NCBI GenBank assembly: GCA_016201085.1
Contig: JACQDO010000332.1
Location: 1 to 7,159, forward strand
DNA length: 7,159 bases
From: Hyphomicrobiales bacterium
Lineage (GTDB): Bacteria; Pseudomonadota; Alphaproteobacteria; Rhizobiales; Xanthobacteraceae
Direction of reading: 5' to 3'
The position numbers and the translations under genes were made by a program. How positions within the stretch are numbered: position 1 is the stretch's first letter; the number at the start of each line of letters is the position of its first letter. The notes below the pieces were generated by a model. The model had not been told where the DNA came from and did no database searches. It saw only the letters and a list, made by a program, of their open reading frames with translations. Shown here piece by piece: positions 1-6,383 of the stretch.

Positions 1-1825
1 CCAGCAGCGTCAGCGCCGCCGGCGTCATGCCGTCGATCTTGCTGGCGTGGCCGATGGTGCGCGGCCGATGCGTCTGCAATTTTTGTTTGGCTTCGTTCGA
101 CAGACCCGGCAGCGTCGCGTAATCGAAATCGTCCGGCAGCGCGAAACTTTCATCGCGCCGATAGGCCGCGACATCGGCCGCCTGGCGCGACAGATAGACA
201 TCGTATTTCGCATCGATCTCGATCTGCTCGGCGATTTTCGGCGCGAGCTCGCCGAAGCGCGGCCAGATCTTCGCGAGATCCGCGATCGTAATGTTCGGAT
301 ACGACAACATTTCAAACGCCGTGCGCCGCTGACCGTCTTTGTTCAGCGTGACGCCGTGACGCTCGGCTTCTTTCGGCGTGATCGAAACGGATTTGGCAAA
401 TTCGCGCGCATCGTTGAGCGCGGAATTTTTACGCGCAAAAATTTCAGCGCGCGTGGCGCTCACGCAGCCAATCGCAATTCCTTTTTCCGTCAGCCGTTGA
501 TCGGCATTGTCGGCGCGCAACTGCAAACGATATTCGGCACGCGAGGTAAACATGCGATACGGCTCGCTGACGCCGCGTGTGACGAGATCGTCGATCATCA
601 CGCCGAGATAAGCTTGCGCGCGATCGAAGGTGATATCAGCGCCGCCGCCGGCAAGCGAAGCCGCGTTGAGACCGGCAAGAAGTCCTTGTGCCGCAGCCTC
701 TTCGTAGCCTGTTGTGCCGTTGATCTGGCCGGCCAAAAACAATCCGCGCAGACGTTTTGTTTGCAACGTCGGCTCAAGTTCGCGCGGATCGACGTAATCG
801 TATTCGATGGCGTAGCCCGGACGCACGAACTTAGCATTTTGCAATCCGGGAATGGTCGCGACCAACGCGTGCTGAACATCTTCCGGCAACGACGTTGAAA
901 TTCCGTTCGGATAGACGGTCGTGTCGTCGAGACCTTCCGGCTCCAAAAAAATCTGGTGTCCATCGCGCTCGCCGAATTTTACGATTTTATCTTCGATCGA
1001 TGGGCAGTAACGCGGACCGCGACTTGCAATTTGTCCGGAGTACATCGGCGAACGATGCACATTGGCGCGGATGATTTCATGCGTGGCCGGCACCGTGCGC
1101 GTGATGCCGCATTGGATTTGCGGCGTCGTGATGCGTGTCGTGAGCATCGAGAACGGCTCGGGCACTTCGTCGCCCGGCTGCATCTCGAGTGACGACCAAT
1201 CGATGCTGCGGCCGTCGAGTCGCGGCGGCGTTCCCGTTTTCAAACGACCGAGCGCGAAGCCGAATTTTTCCAGCGTGCGCGACAGGCCGAGCGCCGGCGC
1301 TTCGCCGACGCGGCCGGCGGGAATTTGTTTTTCGCCGATATGGATGAGGCCGCGCAGAAACGTGCCGGTGGTGAGCACGACGGCGCCGCAGGAAATCTCG
1401 CGGCCGTCGGTGAATTTCACGCCGCTGACGCGGCCGTTTTCGATCGCCAGGTCGTCGGCCTCGCCCTCGATCACGTCGAGGTTGGGCGTGGCGCGAATCG
1501 CCGCCTGCATCGCCGCCGCATAGAGTTTGCGATCGGCCTGCGCGCGCGGGCCACGCACGGCCGGACCCTTGCGGCGGTTCAAAACCCTGAACTGGATGCC
1601 GCCCTGGTCGGCAACGCGGCCCATCAGGCCATCCAAAGCGTCAATTTCCCGCACCAGATGGCCCTTGCCGAGCCCGCCGATGGCCGGATTGCACGACATG
1701 GCGCCAACCGTGGCGAATCGATGCGTCACCAGCGCCGTTTGCGCGCCCATACGGGCCGCCGCGCTAGCTGCTTCACAGCCGGCGTGCCCGCCGCCGATCA
1801 CCACGACGTTGAATTGCTTGTGCAT
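1..1825 (-). CDS. mnmG: tRNA uridine-5-carboxymethylaminomethyl modification enzyme MnmG (GidA), 3' end cut off by the window
   Basis: FAD-dependent subunit of the cytoplasmic MnmE-MnmG complex, which installs the (carboxymethyl)aminomethyl group at C5 of U34 in several tRNAs. The start ATG is at 1825-1823 and gives [20 protein letters not shown]; the FAD-binding GGGHAG is at residues 11-16. Both family signatures are present: [11 protein letters not shown] near residues 270-280 and [17 protein letters not shown] near 365-382. The frame stays open for 608 residues and reaches [12 protein letters not shown], close to the usual C-terminus of the MnmE-binding region, so perhaps 10-25 residues are missing. 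An in-frame TGA inside the parS palindrome rules out a start beyond it. No purine-rich Shine-Dalgarno precedes the ATG. The gene lies 109 bp downstream of mnmE on the same strand and is probably co-transcribed with it. rsmG, parA and parB are expected next, outside the window. Identification is secure. Confidence 0.97.
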   Translation of the reverse strand, partial: MHKQFNVVVIGGGHAGCEAASAAARMGAQTALVTHRFATVGAMSCNPAIGGLGKGHLVREIDALDGLMGRVADQGGIQFRVLNRRKGPAVRGPRAQADRKLYAAAMQAAIRATPNLDVIEGEADDLAIENGRVSGVKFTDGREISCGAVVLTTGTFLRGLIHIGEKQIPAGRVGEAPALGLSRTLEKFGFALGRLKTGTPPRLDGRSIDWSSLEMQPGDEVPEPFSMLTTRITTPQIQCGITRTVPATHEIIRANVHRSPMYSGQIASRGPRYCPSIEDKIVKFGERDGHQIFLEPEGLDDTTVYPNGISTSLPEDVQHALVATIPGLQNAKFVRPGYAIEYDYVDPRELEPTLQTKRLRGLFLAGQINGTTGYEEAAAQGLLAGLNAASLAGGGADITFDRAQAYLGVMIDDLVTRGVSEPYRMFTSRAEYRLQLRADNADQRLTEKGIAIGCVSATRAEIFARKNSALNDAREFAKSVSITPKEAERHGVTLNKDGQRRTAFEMLSYPNITIADLAKIWPRFGELAPKIAEQIEIDAKYDVYLSRQAADVAAYRRDESFALPDDFDYATLPGLSNEAKQKLQTHRPRTIGHASKIDGMTPAALTLL

Positions 1826-1879
1826 GTTGGCGTCGTTGTAGCGGAGGCGGGGGGAAGGGTCAAAAAATACGGTTTGCAA

Positions 1880-1899
1880 AATGTTTCACGTGAAACATT
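1880..1899. promoter_or_regulatory. parS: parS centromere site (ParB-binding palindrome)
   Basis: The sequence AATGTTTCACGTGAAACATT is a perfect 20-bp palindrome. Its 16-bp core TGTTTCACGTGAAACA (1882-1897) matches the chromosomal parS consensus bound by ParB/Spo0J. It lies in the 109-bp gap between mnmE and mnmG, 36 bp past the mnmE stop and 55 bp before the mnmG start. In Alphaproteobacteria parS sites cluster near parAB, and the mnmE-mnmG-rsmG-parAB block is a typical location. ParB loaded here would serve chromosome segregation. The site sits inside a presumed transcription unit, so bound ParB might also affect mnmG expression; that last point is inference. Only one such site was found in the window. 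Confidence 0.93.
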
Positions 1900-1934
1900 G
1901 GCGGAAACGGTGCAGGGATACCGTTCTTGGCCGG

Positions 1935-3593
1935 CTACTTCCCAATACAAAAATCGCGGAAAATCACGTCCAGAATATCCTCGACATCGACCCGACCGGT
2001 AAGGCGGCCGAGGGCGCGGGCGGCGATGCGCAGCTCCTCGGCCAGCAAATCTTCACGACCGGCCAGATCGCCAGCTTGTGCCCGCCGCAGCGCCGCCAAC
2101 GTCTCCTCCAGCGCAAAGCGGTGGCGCTGCCGCGTCACCACGGCCTGCTCGGCCCCGGCCATAAAGCTTTCGGCGAAGCCGGCCAATGCCTGAAGCAGCC
2201 GGTCAAAGCCTTCACCTGTTGTCGCAGAAAGAATGAACTCTATTTCATTATTAGTGAATACGTGTTCAGTGTTATGTGTTAACTCGTTGTTAACCATAGA
2301 TTTTAACGGGTTATTAAATGGATTTCTTGGTTCACTCTTATACTTAAAATGAAATAGCGGTTCACTTTTTTGATGAGCCGCTAACAGGTCGATTTTGTTG
2401 CGAATCAGCCAGGTCGGCGGGCGGGGCGCCGTGGCGAAGGCGGTTTGCTGCGCCGTATCGGCGGCGCCGGACGCCGGCGAGGGGGGTGGCGCGATTTCGA
2501 CGATAGGCAATAGGTCACGCGAGGCGGATGCAGGGGCAGCCGGCGGGCGGCTTTCGCCGTCATTCCGGGACGCCGCGAAAGCGGCGGGCCCGGAATCCAT
2601 ACTCCGCAGCACTGGGGTTATGGATTCCGGGTCCGATCCTTCGGATCGTCCCGGAATGACGGGCGCACTCGCATCCACCACCCACAGCACCAAATCGGCG
2701 GCGGCGGCGCGTTCGCACGCGCGCCGCACGCCCTCCAGCTCCACCGGATCGTCGGTGTCGCGGATGCCGGTCGTGTCCAGCAGCGTCACCGGCAGGCCGC
2801 CAAGCTCGAGATGCACCTCGATCACGTCGCGCGTGGTGCCGGCATAAGGCGACACGATCGCCGCCTCGCGCCTGGCGATGCGGTTGAGCAGCGTTGATTT
2901 GCCGGCATTGGGCGGGCCGGCAATCGCCACCACCAAGCCTTCGCGCAATCGTTCGCCGCGACCGCCATCGGCCAGCACAGCGGCGATCTCGTCCGTGAGC
3001 TCGCGCGCCAGCGTGAGCGCTGGCTCGACCAGGTTCTCCGGCACGTCGGCCTCGTCGGAAAAATCGATGCGGGCCTCGACCAGCGCCAGCGCCTGGATCA
3101 GCCGCTGCCGCCAGCTCTCGGCGCGATTGCCGAGCAGGCCCTTCATCTGGCGCAACGCCTGCCGCCGCTGGCCTTCGGTCTCCGCCATTACCAGGTCGGC
3201 GAGGCCCTCGACCGCGGTGAGATCGAGCTTGCCATTCTCGAAGGCGCGGCGGGTGAACTCGCCGGCCTCGGCGGGCTTAAGGCCTTCGATGCGGCTGAGA
3301 GCCGCTAGGGTGGCGGCGATCACCGCGCGGCCGCCATGCAGTTGCAGTTCGGCCACGTCCTCGCCGGTCTCGCTGTGCGGCGCCGGAAACCACAGCACCA
3401 GCGCCTCGTCGATGATTTCTTGCGTGAGCGGGTCGCGCAGGCGGGCGAGGCCGGCCTTGCGCGGCTCGGGGATCTTGACGCCCAGGCCGACGAGCGCTGC
3501 GCCGGCGCGCGGCCCGGAAATGCGCACCACGGCAATCGCCGCCGGCCCGCGGCCGGAGGAGAGGGCGAAGATGGTGGGGCGGGTGGAGGGCAT
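1935..3593 (-). CDS. mnmE: tRNA modification GTPase MnmE (TrmE) with an enlarged G domain
   Basis: GTPase partner of MnmG in U34 tRNA modification. The N-terminal folate-binding domain begins [21 protein letters not shown], and the conserved [13 protein letters not shown] falls at 113-125. The G domain has its P-loop GPPNAGKST at 226-234, TTRD at 253-256, DTTG at 273-276, NKID at 399-402 and SAT at 456-458. The protein ends with FCIGK, carrying the catalytic Cys of the family's C-terminal motif. The start at 3593 gives the typical N-terminus; its Shine-Dalgarno is weak. The 552 residues exceed the usual 430-460. The excess lies at about 311-393 (between DTTG and NKID) and 403-455 (between NKID and SAT). 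The first part contains a repeat-encoded stretch followed by an Ala/Pro-rich linker. The second is an AT-rich segment with atypical codons (TTA, ATA, AGA, AAT). Every GTPase motif and the frame survive, so it reads as functional rather than a pseudogene. Confidence 0.97.
   Translation of the reverse strand: MPSTRPTIFALSSGRGPAAIAVVRISGPRAGAALVGLGVKIPEPRKAGLARLRDPLTQEIIDEALVLWFPAPHSETGEDVAELQLHGGRAVIAATLAALSRIEGLKPAEAGEFTRRAFENGKLDLTAVEGLADLVMAETEGQRRQALRQMKGLLGNRAESWRQRLIQALALVEARIDFSDEADVPENLVEPALTLARELTDEIAAVLADGGRGERLREGLVVAIAGPPNAGKSTLLNRIARREAAIVSPYAGTTRDVIEVHLELGGLPVTLLDTTGIRDTDDPVELEGVRRACERAAAADLVLWVVDASAPVIPGRSEGSDPESITPVLRSMDSGPAAFAASRNDGESRPPAAPASASRDLLPIVEIAPPPSPASGAADTAQQTAFATAPRPPTWLIRNKIDLLAAHQKSEPLFHFKYKSEPRNPFNNPLKSMVNNELTHNTEHVFTNNEIEFILSATTGEGFDRLLQALAGFAESFMAGAEQAVVTRQRHRFALEETLAALRRAQAGDLAGREDLLAEELRIAARALGRLTGRVDVEDILDVIFRDFCIGK
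2228..2370. repeat. AT-rich segment bounded by inverted repeats, inside the mnmE coding sequence
   Basis: This stretch is strikingly AT-rich compared with the GC-rich DNA on both sides. Its ends form an imperfect inverted repeat. The core CTATTTCATT at 2240-2249 is matched perfectly by its reverse complement at 2348-2357, and similarity extends over about 22 bases (2235-2255 against 2341-2364, roughly 18 of 22 with one gap). Internally GTTAAC occurs twice, 5 bp apart (2278-2294). Read on the minus strand it encodes MnmE residues 409-456 without a stop, lying between the G4 (NKID) and G5 (SAT) motifs, where the family normally has a short loop. It may be an inserted palindromic element unrelated to the GC-rich repeat nearby. 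No transposase or known element was recognised. The inverted repeat is visible in the sequence; the insertion origin is inference. Confidence 0.6.
2557..2662. repeat. GC-rich palindromic (REP/REPIN-like) repeat inserted in frame in mnmE
   Basis: The element has perfect 16-bp terminal inverted repeats: CCGTCATTCCGGGACG at 2557-2572 and its reverse complement at 2647-2662. Each half is also a hairpin. The left half pairs ATTCCGGG (2562-2569) with CCCGGAAT (2589-2596) around CGCCGC-GAAA-GCGGCG. The right half pairs 2624-2631 with 2650-2657 around CGATCC-TTC-GGATCG. GGAATCCATA (2592-2601) pairs with TATGGATTCC (2619-2628) across the centre. This two-hairpin layout is typical of repeats scattered between genes in Hyphomicrobiales. 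Here it lies within mnmE and is translated as about residues 311-346, starting [14 protein letters not shown], between the G3 and G4 motifs. It contains no stop in the mnmE frame. It is comparable in concept to Rickettsia palindromic elements within genes. Confidence 0.85.
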
Positions 3594-3712
3594 TGGGGCG
3601 ACGGAAGCGCCAGGAAGACGTTAGGTCAAGGACCTACATTAAGTGGGCAAACTATCGGAGAGCGCCGCAATCTTGCATTTTGGCAGCGGTCGCAACTTAA
3701 CTTCCGACAACC

Positions 3713-3744
3713 TATATTATCGATTGCAACGCCACCATATGGAG
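3713..3744 (+). promoter_or_regulatory. Candidate -10 box and ribosome-binding site for the Ntn-hydrolase-like gene
   Basis: The 158-bp region 3594-3751 separates the divergent mnmE and the gene starting at 3752, so it must hold both promoters. On the plus strand TATATT at 3713-3718 resembles a -10 box. The hexamer 17 bp upstream (TCGCAA) is only a weak -35, so the promoter is tentative. GGAG at 3741-3744, 7 bases before GTG 3752, is a good Shine-Dalgarno and fixes that start; the ATG at 3739 is out of frame. I saw no clear promoter for mnmE on the other strand. Confidence 0.35.
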
Positions 3745-3751
3745 TCATTTC

Positions 3752-4669
3752 GTGACTCTCATTCTGACTATTAACGGACCGAACTCGATATGGATGCTGG
3801 CTGACCGACGCCTGTCCTATGCGGCTGGCCCGCCGAGAGATGACGCTCGCAAGGTCATGCTCCTCGAAGCCACGGACGGCGACGCTATTCTTGGGTACGC
3901 AGGACTTGGAGCGACGGCTCGCGGGACCGAACCCGCTGACTGGATGAGCGCGGTTCTGCGCGGCCGAAATATGTCATTGGAGCAGTCTCTCGGAGTTCTC
4001 GCGCGCGCGCTGAAGGAGCAGTTGCCGTCGCACATGGCTCAAATGCCAAGTGGGAACGGAGGACCTTCGCACAGCGTTCTTATTCCCGCATTCCTTGGCA
4101 ATGAGTCGAGACTTTATACGATCGACCTGATCTTCACGTCCGATCGCAAGAAGAGCTGGTTTGTGTACAACCGTCGCGTCGTTGACAAGACAACTAGGGC
4201 ACCGCGGTTAGCAATAGCTGGGAGCGGTGTACCTTATCTGCAAAGAAACAAGGGGTGGATACGTAGTCTGCTTCGCGTCATCAGGGCCTACGACTCTGGT
4301 CACGCTTCGGAGGTTGCAGTAGCCGATTATTTAGCGAAACTGAACTACGAGGTTCATCTTGGCATGAGTGAAAAGACAGTCGGTCCGCGCTGCATAGTCG
4401 CGCATCGGAACAGCAAGAGAAGTATTCGCAAAGGCGGAGGAGGGCACCTGTTCTATACCGGCACGACCCGAGATACCAACCATCCGTCACTTCCATCGAT
4501 TGTGACCGGCATGGATTTCGACGCTCTCGTTAAAGTGCTTATGCCGCACGCGGCCAAGATGAGCGAGGCCACGCTGTCAGGACAATCAGAGCCACCAAAT
4601 GACGACGAAATTAATTCAGAGTGGGCGCGTCTATCGCACTCGCACAAACCCGACGAAAATCTACGATAG
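3752..4669 (+). CDS. Uncharacterised proteasome-like Ntn-hydrolase-fold protein
   Basis: A 305-residue protein with no recognised gene name. The GTG start is set by GGAG 7 bases upstream. Removal of Met1 would expose a threonine. Counting it as Thr1, the sequence has Asp17, Arg19 (LADRRLS) and Lys33 (DDARKV), the same spacing as the Thr1/Asp17/Lys33 catalytic group of proteasome beta subunits, HslV and Anbu. LGYAGLG (residues 48-53 from Met) sits where proteasomes have a conserved glycine-rich strand. IAGSGVPYL (155-163) resembles the GSG-PYA segment of beta subunits and HslV, and SEKTVGPRCIVAHR (206-219) could be the later Ser-containing strand. The last 50 or so residues look like a polar extension. 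No signal peptide or membrane segment is evident, so it is probably cytoplasmic. No ATPase partner lies nearby. Its codon use is less GC-biased than that of its neighbours, which may indicate transfer. The fold is inferred from motifs; peptidase activity is untested. Confidence 0.85.
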   Translation: MTLILTINGPNSIWMLADRRLSYAAGPPRDDARKVMLLEATDGDAILGYAGLGATARGTEPADWMSAVLRGRNMSLEQSLGVLARALKEQLPSHMAQMPSGNGGPSHSVLIPAFLGNESRLYTIDLIFTSDRKKSWFVYNRRVVDKTTRAPRLAIAGSGVPYLQRNKGWIRSLLRVIRAYDSGHASEVAVADYLAKLNYEVHLGMSEKTVGPRCIVAHRNSKRSIRKGGGGHLFYTGTTRDTNHPSLPSIVTGMDFDALVKVLMPHAAKMSEATLSGQSEPPNDDEINSEWARLSHSHKPDENLR

Positions 4670-4707
4670 GAGTAGCTTGGCGTATCGATCTCAACATACT
4701 CTCGGTT

Positions 4708-4794
4708 GTCATCACCGGGCTTGACCCGGTGATCTCGCTTAGAGACGCAACGTGCCAACCTAAGCGGGATGGCCGGGTCAAGCCCGGCCGTGAC
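4708..4794. repeat. REPIN-like inverted repeat, copy 1
   Basis: Two opposed hairpins make up this 87-bp unit. The left one is ATCACCGGG (4711-4719), loop CTTGA, CCCGGTGAT (4725-4733). The right one is GGCCGGG, loop TCAAG, CCCGGCC (4771-4789), whose core is the reverse complement of the left core. Inner flanks TCTCGCTTA and TAAGCGGGA are near-inverse, and the ends are GTCAT and GTGAC. A closely similar unit lies at 5224-5306 in the same orientation. It begins 38 bp after the stop of the upstream gene. It has no poly-T tract, so a Rho-independent terminator role is not supported. Confidence 0.85.
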
Positions 4795-4850
4795 GCCGAG
4801 TGTGGTCACCCCCGTTGAAGCCAGCTCGTGTTCGGGCGTAAACATTGGCG

Positions 4851-5195
4851 ATGCGAAAGAAGCGCGCCATCACAAAGTCAAAGCGCCGGAAGCAGACGCT
4901 TCCGTGGCGATGGCGGGCTCGCGTCGTTATGCATTCGCCGGAATTCCGATTATTGGCGCACCGGGATGCTCCTGCCATCACGCAGAGCCGCTACGAAGCC
5001 GCAGACCAAGCGTGGGTCGATGCCATGTCTTGCTGGAATTCCGATGAAGCTACGGTGGATGCCAAAGCGGGTCCCGACACGCTCGCCTCTATCAGGGACC
5101 TGATTGGCTCAGTCGACGGTTTACCGGCCGACCTGGGCGCGCACAAAAAGCATTACCTCAAGGCGATGGGTTATGGCCGCAAGCGTCCTCGTTGA
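4851..5195 (+). CDS. Small basic hypothetical protein
   Basis: A 114-codon ORF from ATG 4851; an in-frame TTG at 4845 would add two residues. I do not recognise a family. The first 28 or so residues are strongly basic (MRKKRAITKSKRRKQ then PWRWRAR). The middle is mixed (AITQSRYEAADQAWVDAM), and the C-terminus ends KAMGYGRKRPR. No signal peptide, membrane segment or catalytic motif is visible. Third codon positions are moderately GC-rich, as expected for coding sequence here, and no competing ORF of better quality covers the interval. No good Shine-Dalgarno precedes either start. It is bracketed by two copies of the same inverted repeat. It could be a lineage-specific small protein or a chance ORF in intergenic DNA; I consider the two about equally likely, leaning slightly to real. 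Confidence 0.5.
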   Translation: MRKKRAITKSKRRKQTLPWRWRARVVMHSPEFRLLAHRDAPAITQSRYEAADQAWVDAMSCWNSDEATVDAKAGPDTLASIRDLIGSVDGLPADLGAHKKHYLKAMGYGRKRPR

Positions 5196-5223
5196 TGCAG
5201 CGGGCGACACAAATTATTCCGTT

Positions 5224-5306
5224 GTCATCACCGGGCTTGGCCCGGTGATCTCGCTTAGGGACGCGCCATCCTAAGCGGGATGCCCGGGTCAAGCCCGGGG
5301 CATGAC
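5224..5306. repeat. REPIN-like inverted repeat, copy 2
   Basis: Same family and orientation as the unit at 4708-4794. Both begin GTTGTCATCACCGGGCTT and share TCTCGCTTAG and CTAAGCGGGATG in the centre. This copy is shorter in the middle. It differs in the right stem, which is CCCGGG-TCAAG-CCCGGG here, and in the left loop, CTTGG instead of CTTGA. The stems stay paired despite these changes. It lies 28 bp after the small ORF and 75 bp before the MDR oxidoreductase gene. I saw no convincing promoter in the remaining bases 5307-5370. Confidence 0.85.
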
Positions 5307-5381
5307 AAGTCTGTGTTGCCCCATGCCCCTAGACCTTCCCCACACCAACAGGCTTAATCGCGCCCTCACCGGAGAACACCC

Positions 5382-6302
5382 ATGAAAGCAGTGCTACTCA
5401 CCAATCACGGCGGGCCGGAGATGCTGCGCTATGGCGAGACGGCGGACCCGGTGGCCGGGCCCGGCGAAGTCGTGGTCGACATCCACGCGGCCTCCGTCAA
5501 CGGCGCCGATTACAAGGTGCGGCGTGGCAAGGGCCGCTACCTGCTCAATAAATTCCCGCACATTCTCGGCCGTGACTTCTCCGGCGTGGTCAGCGCGGTG
5601 GGCGCGGGCGTCAACGACTTAAAAGTCGGCGATGCCGTGTTCGGCGTGACCGACGTTGGGCAGGAGGGCGCCTATGCCGAAAAGATCGCCATCAAGGCGG
5701 CGATCGTCGCCAAGAAGCCCGCTTCCCTCAGCCACACCGAAGCGGCGGCGCTCGGGCTCATCAGCCTGACCGCGCTCACCGCCATCGAGGATACCCTGCA
5801 TCTGCAAGCCGGCCAGACCATTTTGATCCAGGGCGGCGCCGGCGGCGTCGCGGGCTTTGCCGTGCAGCTCGCCAAGCATCTCGGCTGCAAGGTGATCTCC
5901 ACCGCCAGCGCCGCCAATCTCGCCTATGTGCGCGGTCTCGGCGCCGACCAGGTGATCGACTACAACGCGCAGGATTTCACGACAATCGGCCCGATCTGCG
6001 ACGCGGTGTTCGACACCGTCGGCGGCGATGCCGTGCGCGCCGGCAGCTACAAGGTGCTCAAGCCGGGCGGCAAACTGGCGTGGATTTCGCCGGCCGAGGG
6101 CGAGGCGCGCGCCGACGTCGAGACGCTGCGGCCCGACGTCAAGCGCGACCGCGCCCATCTCGAGCGCATGCTGGCGCTGGTTGCTGCCGGCGCGGTGAAG
6201 CCGCCGGCCATCGCCCACTACAAGCTCGCCGACGCCATCGAGGCCCACCGCATCAGCGAGGCGCGCCATCTGCGCGGCAAGCTGGTATTCGATGTGCGCT
6301 GA
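5382..6302 (+). CDS. NADP-dependent quinone-oxidoreductase-like protein (zinc-free MDR family)
   Basis: A 306-residue medium-chain dehydrogenase/reductase, probably a cytoplasmic NAD(P)H-dependent reductase of quinones or other electrophilic carbonyls; the real substrate cannot be read from sequence. The N-terminal GroES-like domain starts MKAVLLTNHGGPEMLRYGE and includes the family segment GPGEVVVDIHAASVNGADYK (27-46) and GRDFSGVVSAVGAGV (63-77). The Rossmann domain has ILIQGGAGGVAGFAVQLAKHLG at about 147-168; the usual AGGVG reads AGGVA here, so one glycine of the motif is replaced by alanine. STASAANLAYVRGLGADQVIDY (173-194) and FDTVGGD (210-216) are typical. The cysteine ligands of zinc alcohol dehydrogenases are absent. 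GGAG at 5371-5374, 7 bases before the ATG, supports this start. Length is slightly below the common 310-340. It appears to be a single-gene unit, followed by a repeat hairpin. Confidence 0.93.
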   Translation: MKAVLLTNHGGPEMLRYGETADPVAGPGEVVVDIHAASVNGADYKVRRGKGRYLLNKFPHILGRDFSGVVSAVGAGVNDLKVGDAVFGVTDVGQEGAYAEKIAIKAAIVAKKPASLSHTEAAALGLISLTALTAIEDTLHLQAGQTILIQGGAGGVAGFAVQLAKHLGCKVISTASAANLAYVRGLGADQVIDYNAQDFTTIGPICDAVFDTVGGDAVRAGSYKVLKPGGKLAWISPAEGEARADVETLRPDVKRDRAHLERMLALVAAGAVKPPAIAHYKLADAIEAHRISEARHLRGKLVFDVR

Positions 6303-6314
6303 GGCCTCTCCGCG

Positions 6315-6340
6315 GTCATTGCCGGGCTTGACCCGGCAAT
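6315..6340. repeat. Half-unit of the CCGGGCTTGACCCGG palindromic repeat
   Basis: A single hairpin: ATTGCCGGG (6318-6326), loop CTTGA, CCCGGCAAT (6332-6340). The GGGCTTGACCC core is identical to that of the left arm at 4708-4794, while the outer stem pairs have changed together. The opposing right half is absent. It starts 12 bp after the oxidoreductase stop and could impede transcription or stabilise the 3' end of its mRNA, but there is no following T tract. Confidence 0.75.
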
Positions 6341-6383
6341 CCATACTGACGCTCAGCAACATCAGTCTTAGGGAGAAAAAACC

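Noticed and set aside
47..2002. Long plus-strand open frames at 47-898 and 1325-2002
   Set aside because: They are antisense to mnmG, whose two signatures and continuous frame establish the real coding strand.
1881..2282. Plus-strand ORF beginning MFHVKH
   Set aside because: Its first codons are the parS palindrome and the rest is antisense to mnmE. No Shine-Dalgarno or family resemblance was seen.
1935..3593. mnmE as a pseudogene because of its insertions
   Set aside because: The frame is continuous, all GTPase motifs are present and the C-terminal FCIGK is intact.
2878..3624. 248-codon plus-strand ORF rich in Ser, Arg and Ala
   Set aside because: It is antisense to the N-terminal half of mnmE, and its composition is typical of shadow frames.
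4453..4845. Minus-strand ORF containing GLDPAIP and DHRVKPGDD
   Set aside because: This peptide is the usual translation of the palindromic repeat at 4708-4794. The remainder is antisense to the Ntn-hydrolase-like gene.
4708..5306. CRISPR-like spaced repeats
   Set aside because: There are only two units, each internally an inverted repeat of over 80 bp, separated by about 430 bp. No short regular spacing and no cas gene are present.
6315..6345. Rho-independent terminator after the oxidoreductase gene
   Set aside because: The hairpin is strong but no run of T follows it, and it belongs to a dispersed repeat family.
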